DNA from: Dirofilaria immitis | Taxonomy: Eukaryota; Nematoda; Chromadorea; Rhabditida; Onchocercidae | Reading direction: 5' to 3' | NCBI GenBank assembly: GCA_024305405.1 | Contig: JAKNDB010000110.1 | Coordinates: 4,092,001 to 4,156,000, forward strand | DNA: 64,000 nt | Shown: positions 29,701 through 42,060 of the stretch, one piece after another | Layout of the letters: each line of letters begins with the position of its first letter | How positions within the stretch are numbered: position 1 is the stretch's first letter | Notes under the pieces: generated by a model | Databases searched by the model: none | Seen by the model: only the letters and a program-made list of their open reading frames with translations | What the model was told of the DNA's origin: nothing | Position numbers and translations under genes: made by a program

Positions 29701-32700
29701 CATATTAATTTTGAGAAAACACAATCTGATCGCTTTATCGCTATTGTTAAATGCACCAAAAAGGAGTAAATAAGGTTACTGATTGAAAGGATATATCTCA
29801 AAAAATTCTAAGATGACATTACTATATCTTTATCAGCTATGATTCAACTATTCATTACATTAAAAGCGGTGGATAAAAAAATGAATGAATTTTACATCAG
29901 AATTTATAATACTTTGAAAAGTATGTCTTCAACATCTTTCTGATATCTACGCTCAGTCTCAGAGTAATAATGCAACTTTTTTAAAGCAAAAATGATAAAA
30001 TCGGCTAATTACTGATTAGATTTTTATGGCACAGTAAAAATTGGAATTGATTCCACTTCAAATTTTCAACCCTTCCTATCATCATTACATAATTCCTTTT
30101 TCTCTAGGAGATATGTGAAATTCTTAAATCGTATGAAAATGAATCCCATACATTATAGTTCGTACATATATATTCATTTAATCGATTTAACAATTTTCAA
30201 ATGCGGTAGATATCAAAAAAAAATAATTTATATAATCATATTTACTTCATCTCCTGAATAACAACTTTCACTTATTGATAAGTTAATTTCCATTGTAAAA
30301 ACTACAGGAAATTTCAGGAAAAATTATTCAGTCTAAATTTTCACAACAGTTCATTTTCATGAGATGATTTCTTTAATAATAATAATAACAATAACTTTGA
30401 TGGTACCATGTTTTGTGACAATTCTTCTCTTAAGTTTATATTGCTTACTTCAAATATATTTGCCAATCTTTTAGAGAAGTTATATGATATAATACAATCT
30501 AAAAATCAATCGATTTATCTATTTTTATCATCGTATATTTTTAGGTTTACATTAATAATAGCATTAATAATACAGTAGAAGCTTTTGTAAAATTTTCACA
30601 TAATTAAATCAAATGATATAATTATCATTAATTCAGGAGTGATTTAATTCTTACGTCGACATTAGTATTAATAACGCTTATTTTAATAAAGTGAATAAGT
30701 AACAGTTAATGAAGCAGTTTAGTTTCAAATTCAAATACAAATGATCTTTCCTAGAAAACTTTGTGGTAAACATATATGTAGAATATTGAATTAAATTTAT
30801 AATTTGCCTGAATTCAGCAGCATCGTTCGTTCTTAATATATAGTCTTGAATCAACCATTAGTAAAGTTACAATTATCACTTTAATAATTTGAAAGTCTAT
30901 TGGGATTTGATATGTCATTTAAACTTTTCAATTTCTAAAAATTCTGAAAAAACGTTGAAAATTTATAAGCTGTATTTGGACCAATTTTTATTAAAGTTCA
31001 GTTTAGGCGAAGATTTTTAGCTTTTGAATAGATGCATATAGCTTTAAAGATTAAAAGTGAGGATGATGCGAAGTAAAAAATTAAATTAAATCTTAAGCTT
31101 TTGAAACTTTCATGTTTCATAGATTCGTTTCATTTTGGAATCGAATCAAGCAGAATGATTAAAATGATTGTTATTTGCATACTGCTGCTTCATTTGCATG
31201 CAAATAAAATGGTGATGAAAAGAAATGAACGAGTTTTCAATACAGAAAGATAAAAGCATAATTCTTTCAGAAATCTATCTAATACTTAGAGTCTAGGAAT
31301 CCAGTAATTCACTTACATGAGAAATTCTGGCCAAAATTTATAAATTTAAGAAAGAAATTAAAAGTTTGTATTCAATGAATGGACCATAAAACTTAATATG
31401 CAGATTCACTGTGCAGTAAGTTATTAAAATAAGCGCAGTCAATTTCCAGGTAATTCTAGAAACAGGATGGTTTTAAATTATTAAATATACGCTTCATGAA
31501 ATGCTTATTTATTATAGCTAATGATTTTAACCATCACACAGAATAGTGAGAACATATCATCATGAGAGGAAGTATTTTACAATATATCAACACTACAGTA
31601 TTTTTCACATACTAACTGTCCATTTCATTTTTTGAATTATAATTTATAGGTCTGATGACATGTATCATAGATATGTTTTTTTTCCTTTTCTTTTCTTCTC
31701 TCTCCAAGGACTCCTATAAATTCTCATGATTTTAGTTTTTTTATCATTCCTCCTACACAAGCCTGGAAAATTTCAGTGAATTAGTGAATTAGTTGTTTTG
31801 CAAATTTTTATGTAGTATATAAGAAATTACAAGAGAAAATGCAAAAGCAGTGAATCGCATCAAATTGAAATGGATAGACGGAGACCATTTGGGATTTTTA
31901 CTATCGATTATTTTCTCAATTTTTACGAAATTTCCTATCATTTTAGATACTAGATGAATGAATTTACTATTATAAGTATATTTTTCATTTTTCGGAGGAA
32001 TTGCTCAAATTTGAAGATTATTAAATGAAAATAGCCTATCTATTTATATTCGAACAATATTACCTCATTTAATTTATATCAAACTTTTAATCGATTAAAG
32101 AGAGTGATTAATATCATTGACTAATGTAATAATACTTTGTTTAACTATGCAACTTCTTAATTTGAGAAACATCTGTGCTTAATCTCGATAAATACTATAA
32201 CATAGACATATCCAGCTTCATGTCGTCTGTTATCAATCGTGGATCTCGATTACAAACTAGAAGAATTCTTTTTTTTACATCTCATCAACTAATTTCTTGC
32301 TACCTCTTAATTTTCATACATCATTAGATTCCATGGATTCACGATGTATTTAAAAAAGATTGACTCTTTAAAGAATTAAGTTGTTAAACGATTTTGTATG
32401 ACCAGTGTTTGGAGTTAAAAGATAATTCGCAAAGTGTAATAAATGATGAGTGAAAAGCCGAGAAAAAATTCTTTATTAATTCCTGGAAAGCTTGAATTAT
32501 ACACATATCAACTTTATGTTTTTATTTAAAATTTTTCGAAATTTGAGGTTGGTATTAATAAAGTAGCGGCTTGCACTTTTGTAAAAAGAATTTTGGAGGA
32601 AAATCTTGCCTTTGCGATTCAGACGATCGATGAAATCCAGCAATCAAATAATGCTGCGGGGCGGTTAAATGATCTGAGATGTTTGAGCTTCCGTAGTGCT

Positions 32701-33260
32701 ATAGTTTTCAAGTTTCATCTTTCCATTTAAAACAATGGATGACTATAATTTATTAGTTATATCAAACATCTAATCTTAATCTTGAACCTTTTTTAAAATT
32801 TTCAGCTCACTATTCAGTGATCCTGCTTTTGACAAGTTGCTGGGAAGAAGTTTAAACGCATATTTTGTATCTTTGTTTCTTTTATTACAATGAATGTCAA
32901 ATTTAGTTGGTATGAGTTTTATCTCCAAAAATTGATGGAATGGATGGGAAGAGATGTTACGGTGCAAATGATGAAGGATGAGAAGATGAATATGAATAAA
33001 TAAAAAGAAAATTTTTAATAATAACCTGTTAAAAGATTATTAAGCAAAGTTGTAGGAAGGCAAAATAATATAATTAATAGATCAGCAGTAGCCAGTGATG
33101 ATATCAAATAATCCGTAGATGAACGCATTTGTGGATGCAAGATAACAGATAGCACAGCGAATGTATTGCCCAAAAGGCCTAACAAAAACACGGCCGAATA
33201 AAATGCGGAATATATAATGAGTAATAACGTAGGATGACGAGTTACTTCCAGTTCTTCCAT
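26715..33260 (-). CDS. Rhodopsin-family (class A) peptide-type GPCR
   Basis: Five exons: 33260-33026, 28180-27954, 27724-27530, 27452-27365 and 27121-26715 (stop TAA), 383 aa, with all phases matching and no frame break. Exon 1 holds TM1 (GLLGNTFAVLSV) and TM2 (SSLATADLLIILF). Exon 2 begins with WQLGAIGCKM, the extracellular-loop tryptophan and TM3 cysteine, followed by TM3 with the DRYLAICH form of the DRY motif, then TM4. Exon 3 has the partner cysteine (ARLCIATQD) and TM5. Exon 4 has TM6 with FALCWLP. Exon 5 has TM7 with SSLNPLIYI and a long Arg/Ser/Thr-rich tail. The start is the first ATG (33258-33260) after a possible acceptor near 33352; the same frame is open further upstream but contains no ATG. 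Features fit neuropeptide receptors, but the ligand cannot be told from this sequence. The intron after exon 1 is 4.8 kb. Confidence 0.92.
28181..33025 (-). other. 4.8-kb first intron of the GPCR gene
   Basis: Very AT-rich, with A/T homopolymers (near 28845-28864 and 28924-28938), short ATA/TTA runs and no supported nested gene on either strand. Small ORFs, such as 28590-28892 on the minus strand, overlap homopolymers and show no domain. Confidence 0.7.
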
Positions 33261-35025
33261 GTTATCCAAAGGATGAACAGATTGTTTAGTTACCGTCAAA
33301 AATTGATTTGATGCCACAATCGGGAAAAAAATAATATTGCTTCTGTTATTTCAGAAGCGATCGGAAAGCAATAACAGTTTTTAATCATGCAATCCTTTCG
33401 GAGCTGTACTTCGTTTCAACTTATTCAAACTGACGCTTAATGCTTGCTGTTGCTACTGCACATTCAGAGGAGCTCCACCCCGTCCGTTATGTAGTTACAT
33501 CCTTCCGGAAATAAGATAAGAAGCTATCACGTATATGTTTGGAAGTCGAGAATACCATTTACAAAACAAATCATTCGCCAAGCTTACGTTATTACTGCAA
33601 ACAGCAAATTTCTGAAAATTGAGATCGGTTAGGAATACTTCCAAGTAATATAGAATGTATTAGCGGAACAATCCAGACTTTTCCGTAGAATGAATGACCA
33701 ATTCTACAAAAATTGATTTGAATCTTATTTAATTTATATTCATTTTAAGAATATAACGCAGTTACATACTGTAATTCGAATAAGCTACTTTCTAAGATAA
33801 CATACAACTCAGCAAAAGTTTTAAAGCTTCCAGAATATCAGAAATTTAAATTTCTGTTCTCGTTGTTTGCTTCTGCAATACTTCTTTTATCCTTCATATT
33901 GTATTTAAGGTAAAAATGATTTATGCGACTGCAAGAAATCTGCTTCTGCTACGTTACAAATTCCATAAAGATATATTATTTCGCGCAAAATATGAACTAC
34001 TGTGTTTTAATAATAGCTAAGTTAACATTTAGCATCTGGCACCGCAGGATGATGGATTACAGTTTTTATATGTTTTTCAGATAATTTTTGGAATGAAAAG
34101 TTGGTAGAAATTCAGATTAAACTAACGAAAAGACTTATTTAAATAGGAATTTTTCAGGATCTCTCTTCTATAATATTACATTATTTTATTTAGGCCTTCA
34201 TTTCACAGATTTACGTAAAAGATTGTAGTATAGACGTTGATAACTTATCAGTAAACATCTCAAGATGGTACTTAGCAAAAAAAAAAAATGAATTGAAATT
34301 ATGAAATGAAATAAATAAACGACAACAAATAACTCAATCAATCATGCATTCCGATATTCATTGCTGAAGTGCTTCATGAAATGGAACAGAAATGCTACGG
34401 AAGCTGAAAGGTTATCAGCAAAGAAATAACTAAAATTATTTCAATTAACAGAAAATCTATGTAATTTACCGACTTGTTTAGAGCCAATGTAATTTTAAAC
34501 AAAACTTGAAGAAATGTCCTATTTGAGCCAATAAGAGAAATGTTGATGAATGTTGCTCTTTGGCCTCATGTCTTTAGTACTGCTTCGCTGAACGTTATAA
34601 TGACTTAAGAAACGATACTTTTTCTTTGATGATAATGGAAGAAATAATTTTGTCTTAGAGGGTCCACTTTACAATCGTAAAGATAATCAATTTTTCGTTA
34701 AGTGAAGGACCTAGCAGACGTAGTACCAGTCCAAGTAGGAAGTAAAATCCATTAAAGCACATCACACTTCTTTTTAACAATAAATGAAGTCACGCACGCA
34801 TTGCAGGATGATGCAATTTGTTGAAGGTGGGATTGAAATCACATCTGCTATTAAGGACAGTAGCTCAAGAAATATCAATGTAAATGATAAATAACTACGT
34901 TCTCACTGCTATTAGAATGCTCCGTGGTATTGATGGAAATCACAGTGTAAGATGATTGTGATAATCTTGTTTTCAGAAAAATAACTGAAGGATAAGCCTT
35001 CAAAATTGCAACTGTAAATAGAAAG

Positions 35026-35217
35026 ATGTACTCGGTTGAAACTAAGCCTCTGGGGATTTCGACTTGTAACGACACTCCTTTTAATGCTGTTAATCTAATT
35101 TCAATTGGCACCGGAAGTCTGGATGGAGATACAAGGCAGTTAAGCAGTTATTCAATTAATATCACATGTTGTAAATCGATGTCAGAATATCAGTTTGTCA
35201 TTATTTTGTGCATCTAA
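35026..35217 (+). other. Ambiguous ORF, open on both strands
   Basis: The plus strand is open for 63 codons, ATG to TAA, with mixed composition (ISTCNDTPFNAVNLISIG). The minus strand is open for 78 codons (35111-34875) with a hydrophobic middle. GC is higher than in the flanks. Neither frame has good splice sites, so coding is unproven. Confidence 0.2.
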
Positions 35218-35990
35218 TATTATAGTATGAAAGTTTAAGTTTCATTATGCGAGTATGAGTATGAAAAGGAAGTCATATTAGTAAGCAATTAGTTCGAAAG
35301 GTACTAGGAAATTATTAGCTTAATAAACATTTGAACTGAAGTCCAGCTAACAGGACCACTGTCTTCTGTTCATAAAAAAAAAAAAAAAAAAGTTAGAAAC
35401 CATGTATGTAGTAGGTGATGATTGGAATAATCTGATGTCTGTCCATCATTTGCTCTTTTAGGACAAACATTATATTGCTATTGCTGGATTTTGTAGCGAA
35501 GAGAGGTGGAAGTTTTATCGATAGAGCAATTATTATTTGAGAGTATTTTGGACCCCACAGCTCAAAAAATTTCCCTCTTCTTGTCCCAAATAGCCCATTT
35601 TTGCTTCAAAATTTATCCAATAATTAAAAAAATATTTCAACTTCAAATATGCATATATTCACATAGATCGATCAAATTTTATTAATGGATATAATCCGCT
35701 AAATGAAGTAGTATTGAAACCTCTTCACTTCATCCTGATATGACAAATTAGCAACAGCGGTTTTATGATCAGCCTATCATTAACTGTGAATATGCTCGCT
35801 CCACAGTTTACAGAATTACTCAAAATGATTCGTTGTCCTATCTCTTATTCCTATCAACTTATCATCGTTTAGTCAGGTGTATTATATTAATGTTCAGGAA
35901 ATTATACTCTCTCACCTCAACTTTTCCCAATTTTTACTTTGTTTACTCTCTAACGAACAAAGTAACTCGCAAGAGCAGCATGCAGAACAT

Positions 35991-36003
35991 ACACACACAT
36001 ACA

Positions 36004-36040
<37 letters not shown>
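35991..36040. repeat. (CA)n microsatellite
   Basis: A CA run interrupted by AT at two points, continuing as degenerate CA/TA repeats to about 36090. It produces long artefactual ORFs on both strands. Confidence 0.95.
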
Positions 36041-36047
<7 letters not shown>

Positions 36048-37739
36048 TACAAACACATACACACATATAAACACACACATATATATATACACGCTTTGAA
36101 ACCACAAGTATTGTCACAGGGTACATACAAAATAATTGAAATTGAGGGTACGAATGCATGTCATCTGAAGAATAGTGCATCTGAAGTGCAGAAGGCGGTG
36201 ATAATATGACTGTAAGCAGTGCGATTCGAATATTAATACATCTTATTGAAATAGTTATTTTTATTTAATAGAGAGAACAGCGTCAGTTACGATAAATATG
36301 AGATTTCATAGAATGGAAGGAAGAGATAAGTGTAATCATTGAGCAACTTTACCTTTCATAAAAGATGTCATTTTAGCATTATGAAATATCAAAGAACTGC
36401 TTGATATTTGAAATTAATAGATTTTAACAAAATGAAATGAGCTAAATAGATTATGGAATGAAAATTAAAAAGTGAAGGAGAATTTCTACAATAATCCTAC
36501 ATTTCAAATGATGTAAATTAACTCAATTTCAGACTACTGATTGAATATATATATATATATATAGATTGAGGAGATATTCCAAATAAAATATTTAAACAAG
36601 AGTGCTCTTTTCTACGAATCTTGAAACATTTAATGACTGTAGCTAATAAAAAATTATAATTATCGATAATTCATGTACTGGAAAAAGAGAAATCAATTTT
36701 TCTTTTATTTCAGTAGGTGATACTCTCGTCATTTATCAATAAAAAAAAGAATATAGATTAAAGTTTTCTTTCTTTTTCAGTAGATTAATTGTATATCATC
36801 GACTTCAGTAAATTAATTAAACGTCATTTACGAACTTTTGTGAGTTATTTTGAAAAATCATATGAGACAGAATTAAAATACAAATTTCAAATTCTTATGA
36901 AAAAATGGAACGAGAGATCAGCAAGAAGCAAGAAGTGAGGAAAATGGATGGAATGAAATAAATAGGTTTATAAAAATTATCAATTTGGTAGACTGGACTT
37001 ACTATCGCCATTATTTGATGTTAATTCAAAACTCATCAAACATTTGACCATGTGAAAACTGTTTTTTTTTCTTTTTACTGAGTGAAAAGTGGCCAAATTT
37101 TTTTAATGTAAAGTTATTATACTATTTAAGCATTACTATTCAAGATAAGAATGATGATATTTTTCGGGCTGTTTGTTCTTTTTATCTTTAATTACCATAT
37201 CTTCGATTCTATCAACATGGAACAGTTTTAAACACTTTATCCTGAGATAACGTTTAAAAAATTACTATCACTTATCACAAAATAACAATAGCTTGTTCGA
37301 TAATAATTCTTAAAATTGGTTAAAATTATAAATTATAATTTCATGATAATGATATAAAAAGAATGCTTTTACAGCAATAACAGAGCGAAATTTCTCATTC
37401 TTCAAATTACATACACCGATCATATAAGGATGAAATTTATCAAGATTAAACCACTATTTAATAAAATATCTATATTTCTGGCGCTATGACACAACTGCGT
37501 AGTGAACATGAAGATTAACTATTCGAAAAGGATAATAAAATCATTTCATCAGATTACTTCGTTCAATTAATTCATTAATTAGCTATACTACACTCAGCAC
37601 TCAGCTTTTATTAAAACATATTTGTCGACATTATCCATATGTTCCTGATCCAGTTGTCTGGGCCTGACTTCCTAGGAATATTAATCCCTTCTTATTGCAA
37701 ATATTTGGTGCTGGATAATGTGACAAACTTTTCTCTACA

Positions 37740-37797
37740 GCCTTCATGCTCAAGCTTGTAGAATACGGTGGTCATATAAATTCTCAAGCATGAAGGC
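37740..37797. ncRNA. Possible stem-loop RNA
   Basis: GCCTTCATGCT (37740-37750) pairs with AGCATGAAGGC (37787-37797), with a second short pairing AGAAT/ATTCT inside, giving a 58-nt asymmetric hairpin. No known microRNA seed was recognised, so this is structural evidence only. Confidence 0.2.
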
Positions 37798-39290
37798 GAG
37801 CGGATATCCAAATAGACACAAACACATGCCTACAACTTTTCGTCACATCCTATTTTGACATTAATTAAAAATATGTATTAACTGCTGCAAAGCCTTAAGC
37901 TTTCTGTATTCCATTCGTCTTCTTAATGAATCCGTTTTGTGTAAATAAGCGAAAAAAAAAAAAAGAAACAAGATATTTTGGGGAGCAGTTAAAGCTTATC
38001 AGGAAATTTTGTGCAAAATTCAACATTTAAAAATTCAAAGATCATTTCGGACCTTTTCTGTCCACATAACCATGAAGACATTTCAAGTTTCGCATTCTTT
38101 TTCTTGAACCAATTGAGTTTCAATTCCGCAATTTCTTCGGTAGATGAAATCAGCGAATAAATTAGCGAGAATTAAAAAAGAAAATTGGTTATTATCAATC
38201 AAAGATTTGATTTTTTTCAATTATCATTATTATAAAATCTAAATAAATTTGTACTGAAAGTTTCTCATAAAATAACCATGGCTATTCTGTTGTAACATAA
38301 TTCGCTTTATGAGATAGATAGATGGAACTGCAGGATATCGAGAAATTAGTAATTTCACTTTTGCTTTAACTTCAAGCATAATCTTTTGAGATTGAATTTG
38401 TAAGTCTTCTTTGAGAATCTGCAAGTTCATATTGGAAAGCTATTAGCTAAATAATGAATATAAATCACCTTTAATTTAAACCATCATCTTTGGTTAAAAA
38501 AAAAAAAAAGAAAACAAACAATTGGCTTCGCTTCTGTGTCCTAATTATGACTTTAAGTTGAGTTCAAACGGATTTGGATTTCATCTCAAATATTACAATG
38601 AGTAGAAATGATGCTCAAATCCATTCGAATTATTTTAAAATATTCTTTAAAGTATTCTTTACTAAGAATAAATTGAGAAACCGTTTCTACTCGAAAATTA
38701 CTTATTGAAATCGACAGAGTACTATTAGATAGATATTGTATATACCGTCAAAGTATTTTAGTTGTTTCCCGATGATTTGTTCGAATAGAACAATCAATTT
38801 AATTATAATGATAACTTATCTTAAGGGGAAAAAAATATGATTGATGCGAATATTTTACTCAGATAGACAATAGATATACATTCTAAATGGTTTCATTATA
38901 GGCTTACTTACTTACAGAAATAAAATATTTACCAGCTAAAACATAGAACTGTTGATTGCAAAAAAAATGAACTCTTGATACTTACAACGATCTCGAAATC
39001 CGGGTTATTTTTCACAGTACTTGCTTTGAATTTTCTGTTTTACGAGATAAACAATCAAAAGCATTTATGACTTATGGAATCTCGAAGTATGCTCTTTACA
39101 TTACTTCAAAGTTGTCTATTTTCTAACATGGAAATTAGCGCACAAGAAAAAAAAAGGCAAGAGATAAAATTAACGTAGATCTTGAATAAAGACAACCACC
39201 AAGGAAAAAAATATTCGCCAATTTTTTGAGCAACAAATCCATGTTATCGGTAATTTGCAATGCTTCATCAGCATTTCATTCATCTTCTCA

Positions 39291-39468
39291 ACTTTTATTG
39301 TTTCGTCTTAATTTTATCGATTTCTTCAATCTGTTTTAAATTTGATTCAAATAATATTTGATATAATATGAGACTTTCAGGTCACTAAAATAATACTTTT
39401 ATTGTTTCGTCTTAATTTTATCGATTTCCTCAACCTGTTTTAGATTTGATTCCAATATATTTGATGAT
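39291..39468. repeat. 75-bp segmental duplication, 104-bp period
   Basis: The stretch starting ACTTTTATTGTTTCGTCTTA at 39291 recurs at 39395, with a few substitutions over about 74 bases. About 30 bases of unrelated sequence lie between the copies. Confidence 0.85.
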
Positions 39469-40803
39469 AACCGCAGCTGATAAATTATCAAGTATTCATA
39501 AAAACGTATAACCAAAAACAAATACTAATGAGGTAATATCGCTGAGAGCTATTTAAATTATTTAAATTTTAATCTAATCAAGAACCGCTAAGTTTTAACC
39601 AGTCAATTAAATAGCATACAGAATAGACTGCTAATTTCTTTTGTTAGCATGGAAAAGTTTTTCTTTCTTCTTTGTTCTTTTATAAAATCTCGAATATCAA
39701 TACAATCACCACGTTCACAGCACTTTGTAGGAATGATAAGCAGCGAAGAATAACAGTAACAAATCAATGAAGTACGAAAAGAGTCAAATACTCAAAAAGC
39801 AGACATTTGAATTGTTAATAATAATACACTATATTCCCACAAAGGTATCTCACACAGGTTTGCATAAAATTTTAAAACTAAAAATAGGAAATTTAGAAAA
39901 ATTTCGAAGACAAAAAATGTCAACAAAGCAACTGGACATTCAGTATTCCAGTTTGTAATAACTTGAGCAAACATGAAAATTGAACGAAATAGGGGACCCA
40001 AACTTTGAAAGAAGAGATTCAAAAGTAATTAATTTGTAGGTAAATCACATCACACACACACCACAGCTTATATTTGTCTGCAGCAAAGCGAAAAACCAAA
40101 GCAAAAACAATTGCAAAATCATCCAGTCACTAGTGGGGATTTTTCGATATCGCCGACGTTAGCTTTTTTGATTAAAGAAACATAATCATTCAAATTTGAC
40201 TAACTTTTTGTCGTAAATATAAGAAAAAAAATTTTTTGAGTAAAAAAATTCAGCGACTTTTAAAAGAGCTTTATTTTCACAAATTTATTGGGTAACAAGT
40301 GAATGAATTGTTAATCAAAATTCCTGTTACAAATAATAGGAATATTTCAGACTTACAATAGAATGGTACATCACCATTGAAAACTTCTTGAAGCAAAAAA
40401 AAGGAAAAAATGATTTGTAAACCGTAGTACAATGAAAATTTTTAAAATATTCAGGAATACTGAAATGCATCTAAGATTTTGAAAATAGAACTTGGTCTAG
40501 ATATTACATATTTGTCTCATACGAAATAAATGTACTTAAACTAATGAAACCATTAAAGCAAGTGCGAGATATATATAAAAATAAGGCAAAATAGTGCAAA
40601 TAAATAACAAACTTTATACAGTAAAGCAAGCGAAAAAATTTCTTCAAAATAGTAAGATTAAAAAGTGAATAAGCCAATCCAAAAATGACAATCAAACCCG
40701 AAAACTATGAAAGACATAAAATTTTGAAGAAAACTCCTCGAAATAAGATGAATACAGCAGATACGTTAAGTCTATTCGTTGAATCAATTAACATCCCCAT
40801 CTT

Positions 40804-41479
40804 CTACCATTCATTATCTAGAAGGCGAACTGCTTCCGCAAGCTGTAGTTTTTCATCTTTGACACTGGGAAATTTCTTCAAGTGAAGCGCAAAACTGTTA
40901 ATAACCTGCAAGATTACTTATAATTAGTATAATGCTAAGTTACCTTTTTTCTTTCACTTTCTGTATTATGAATCTGGCGTTTGATAACATAAACGTTAAA
41001 TCGTATATTGTTTTAACTGACCCACATCATTCAATAATATTTCGTTTCTTGAGAAAATTTTTAAGACGTAAGGTAAATTTGAAACGTCTAACAACTTACA
41101 GCAGTAAATTCAAAGACGACAACAAATAATACACATCCATATCGTGAAAAATACATATACGAATTCAATCTTAAACTCTATTTATGAAGCTTACCAAAAC
41201 ATTATTGATGAAAACAGCATAATAGCCAAAAAAATGAGCTGTCTCCCATTTGCACATAATTCGTCCAAGTTTATTGACTTTGCTGAAAATATATAAACGT
41301 AATTAAATGACTTTTCAAATAAATTTTTAACTTGTTCTACAGCTATATGGAATAAATGTAAAATGAAGAAACACTAACTACCAATTTTTCAATCACTGAT
41401 ACTTCGCGCCAATTGTAGTTCTTGTTAAGGTAAATTACCCTACTTATCCATGTCAGTACAAAAGGCCTTTTAATATTCT
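40804..41479 (-). CDS. Three probable exons of an unrecognised gene
   Basis: Exons in order of transcription. 41479-41382: acceptor ATAAATTAG, donor GTAGTT; frame ends NYNWREVSVIEKL. 41282-41195: acceptor TATTTTCAG, donor GTAAGC; frame KLGRIMCKWETAHFFGYYAV. 40905-40804: acceptor AATCTTGCAG, stop TAG; frame includes KDEKLQLAEAVRLLDNEW. The last two join perfectly in phase. The first join is off by one, and the A5 run at its end (T5 on the plus strand, 41385-41389) is a plausible error site. An alternative frame of the middle exon gives a hydrophobic segment that would end as a short tail in the last exon, so the true frame is not settled. The exons lie just downstream of the trehalase stop on the same strand and could be a separate gene or an alternative trehalase 3' end. 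No family recognised. Confidence 0.4.
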
Positions 41480-42060
41480 CTAATTTATAATATTAAACTA
41501 TAAAATGTGAGTAATGTAACACCAAAGCCACGGTATCTTTTATCAAATGAATGATGGCAGTTTCTAATATTTTCTCACTTCCAACCAGTATATTATGATG
41601 ATTTTTGATCATAAACAACTATATGAACAGCATCAACAAATGCAGCATAAAACTGATAAACGGAAGTTCGTCAAACAGTGCCGATATATGAAGACTGTTG
41701 GGGCTTAAAAAAATGCAGTATTTCGATTTAAAGTAAAGTAGATGCAGTAATCAGCAGTTTGTTAATTTAGCAGGCCATTAATTGAATTAGATTAGATTAT
41801 TTTCAGAAAAAGAAGTGTAACAAAAAATTGTTAATAACTAGGCAGCTATTTTAATTAGCTTGAAGAACAAAAGGAAAAAGAAGAATTTGGACAAAGGAGG
41901 GCGAATGTAAAAATTGTTTTCTTTGAACGCATAATCTTTTACTGGTATTATAAACAAAAAATGTATAGGAAGCGGAGAATGAGAATGTAATAATGTTGAA
42001 ATACCGTGTGAATGTCATCTTTTCAATTACCGAGTCCTGTGATTTCATTCCCGTTTCTTT

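Larger units (their letters stand above)
33261..40803. other. 7.5-kb gene-poor region upstream of the GPCR
   Basis: No gene that I can support. Contents: a less AT-rich stretch around 33440-33520 close to the GPCR start, which might be promoter; an ambiguous two-strand ORF around 34990-35217; a (CA)n array at 35991-36040; TA repeats near 36547-36562; a stem-loop at 37740-37797; a 75-bp segmental duplication at 39291-39468; and many A runs. The minus-strand ORF 38430-38239 is a Lys/Ile/Gln-rich 63 codons without recognisable similarity. Confidence 0.5.

Noticed and set aside
33261..33317. Upstream GTG start for the GPCR
   Set aside because: The frame is open there, but nematode nuclear genes start at ATG; the first ATG is at 33260.
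35833..36209. Overlapping ORFs of 70-110 codons on both strands
   Set aside because: They are created by the CA/TG microsatellite at 35991-36090.
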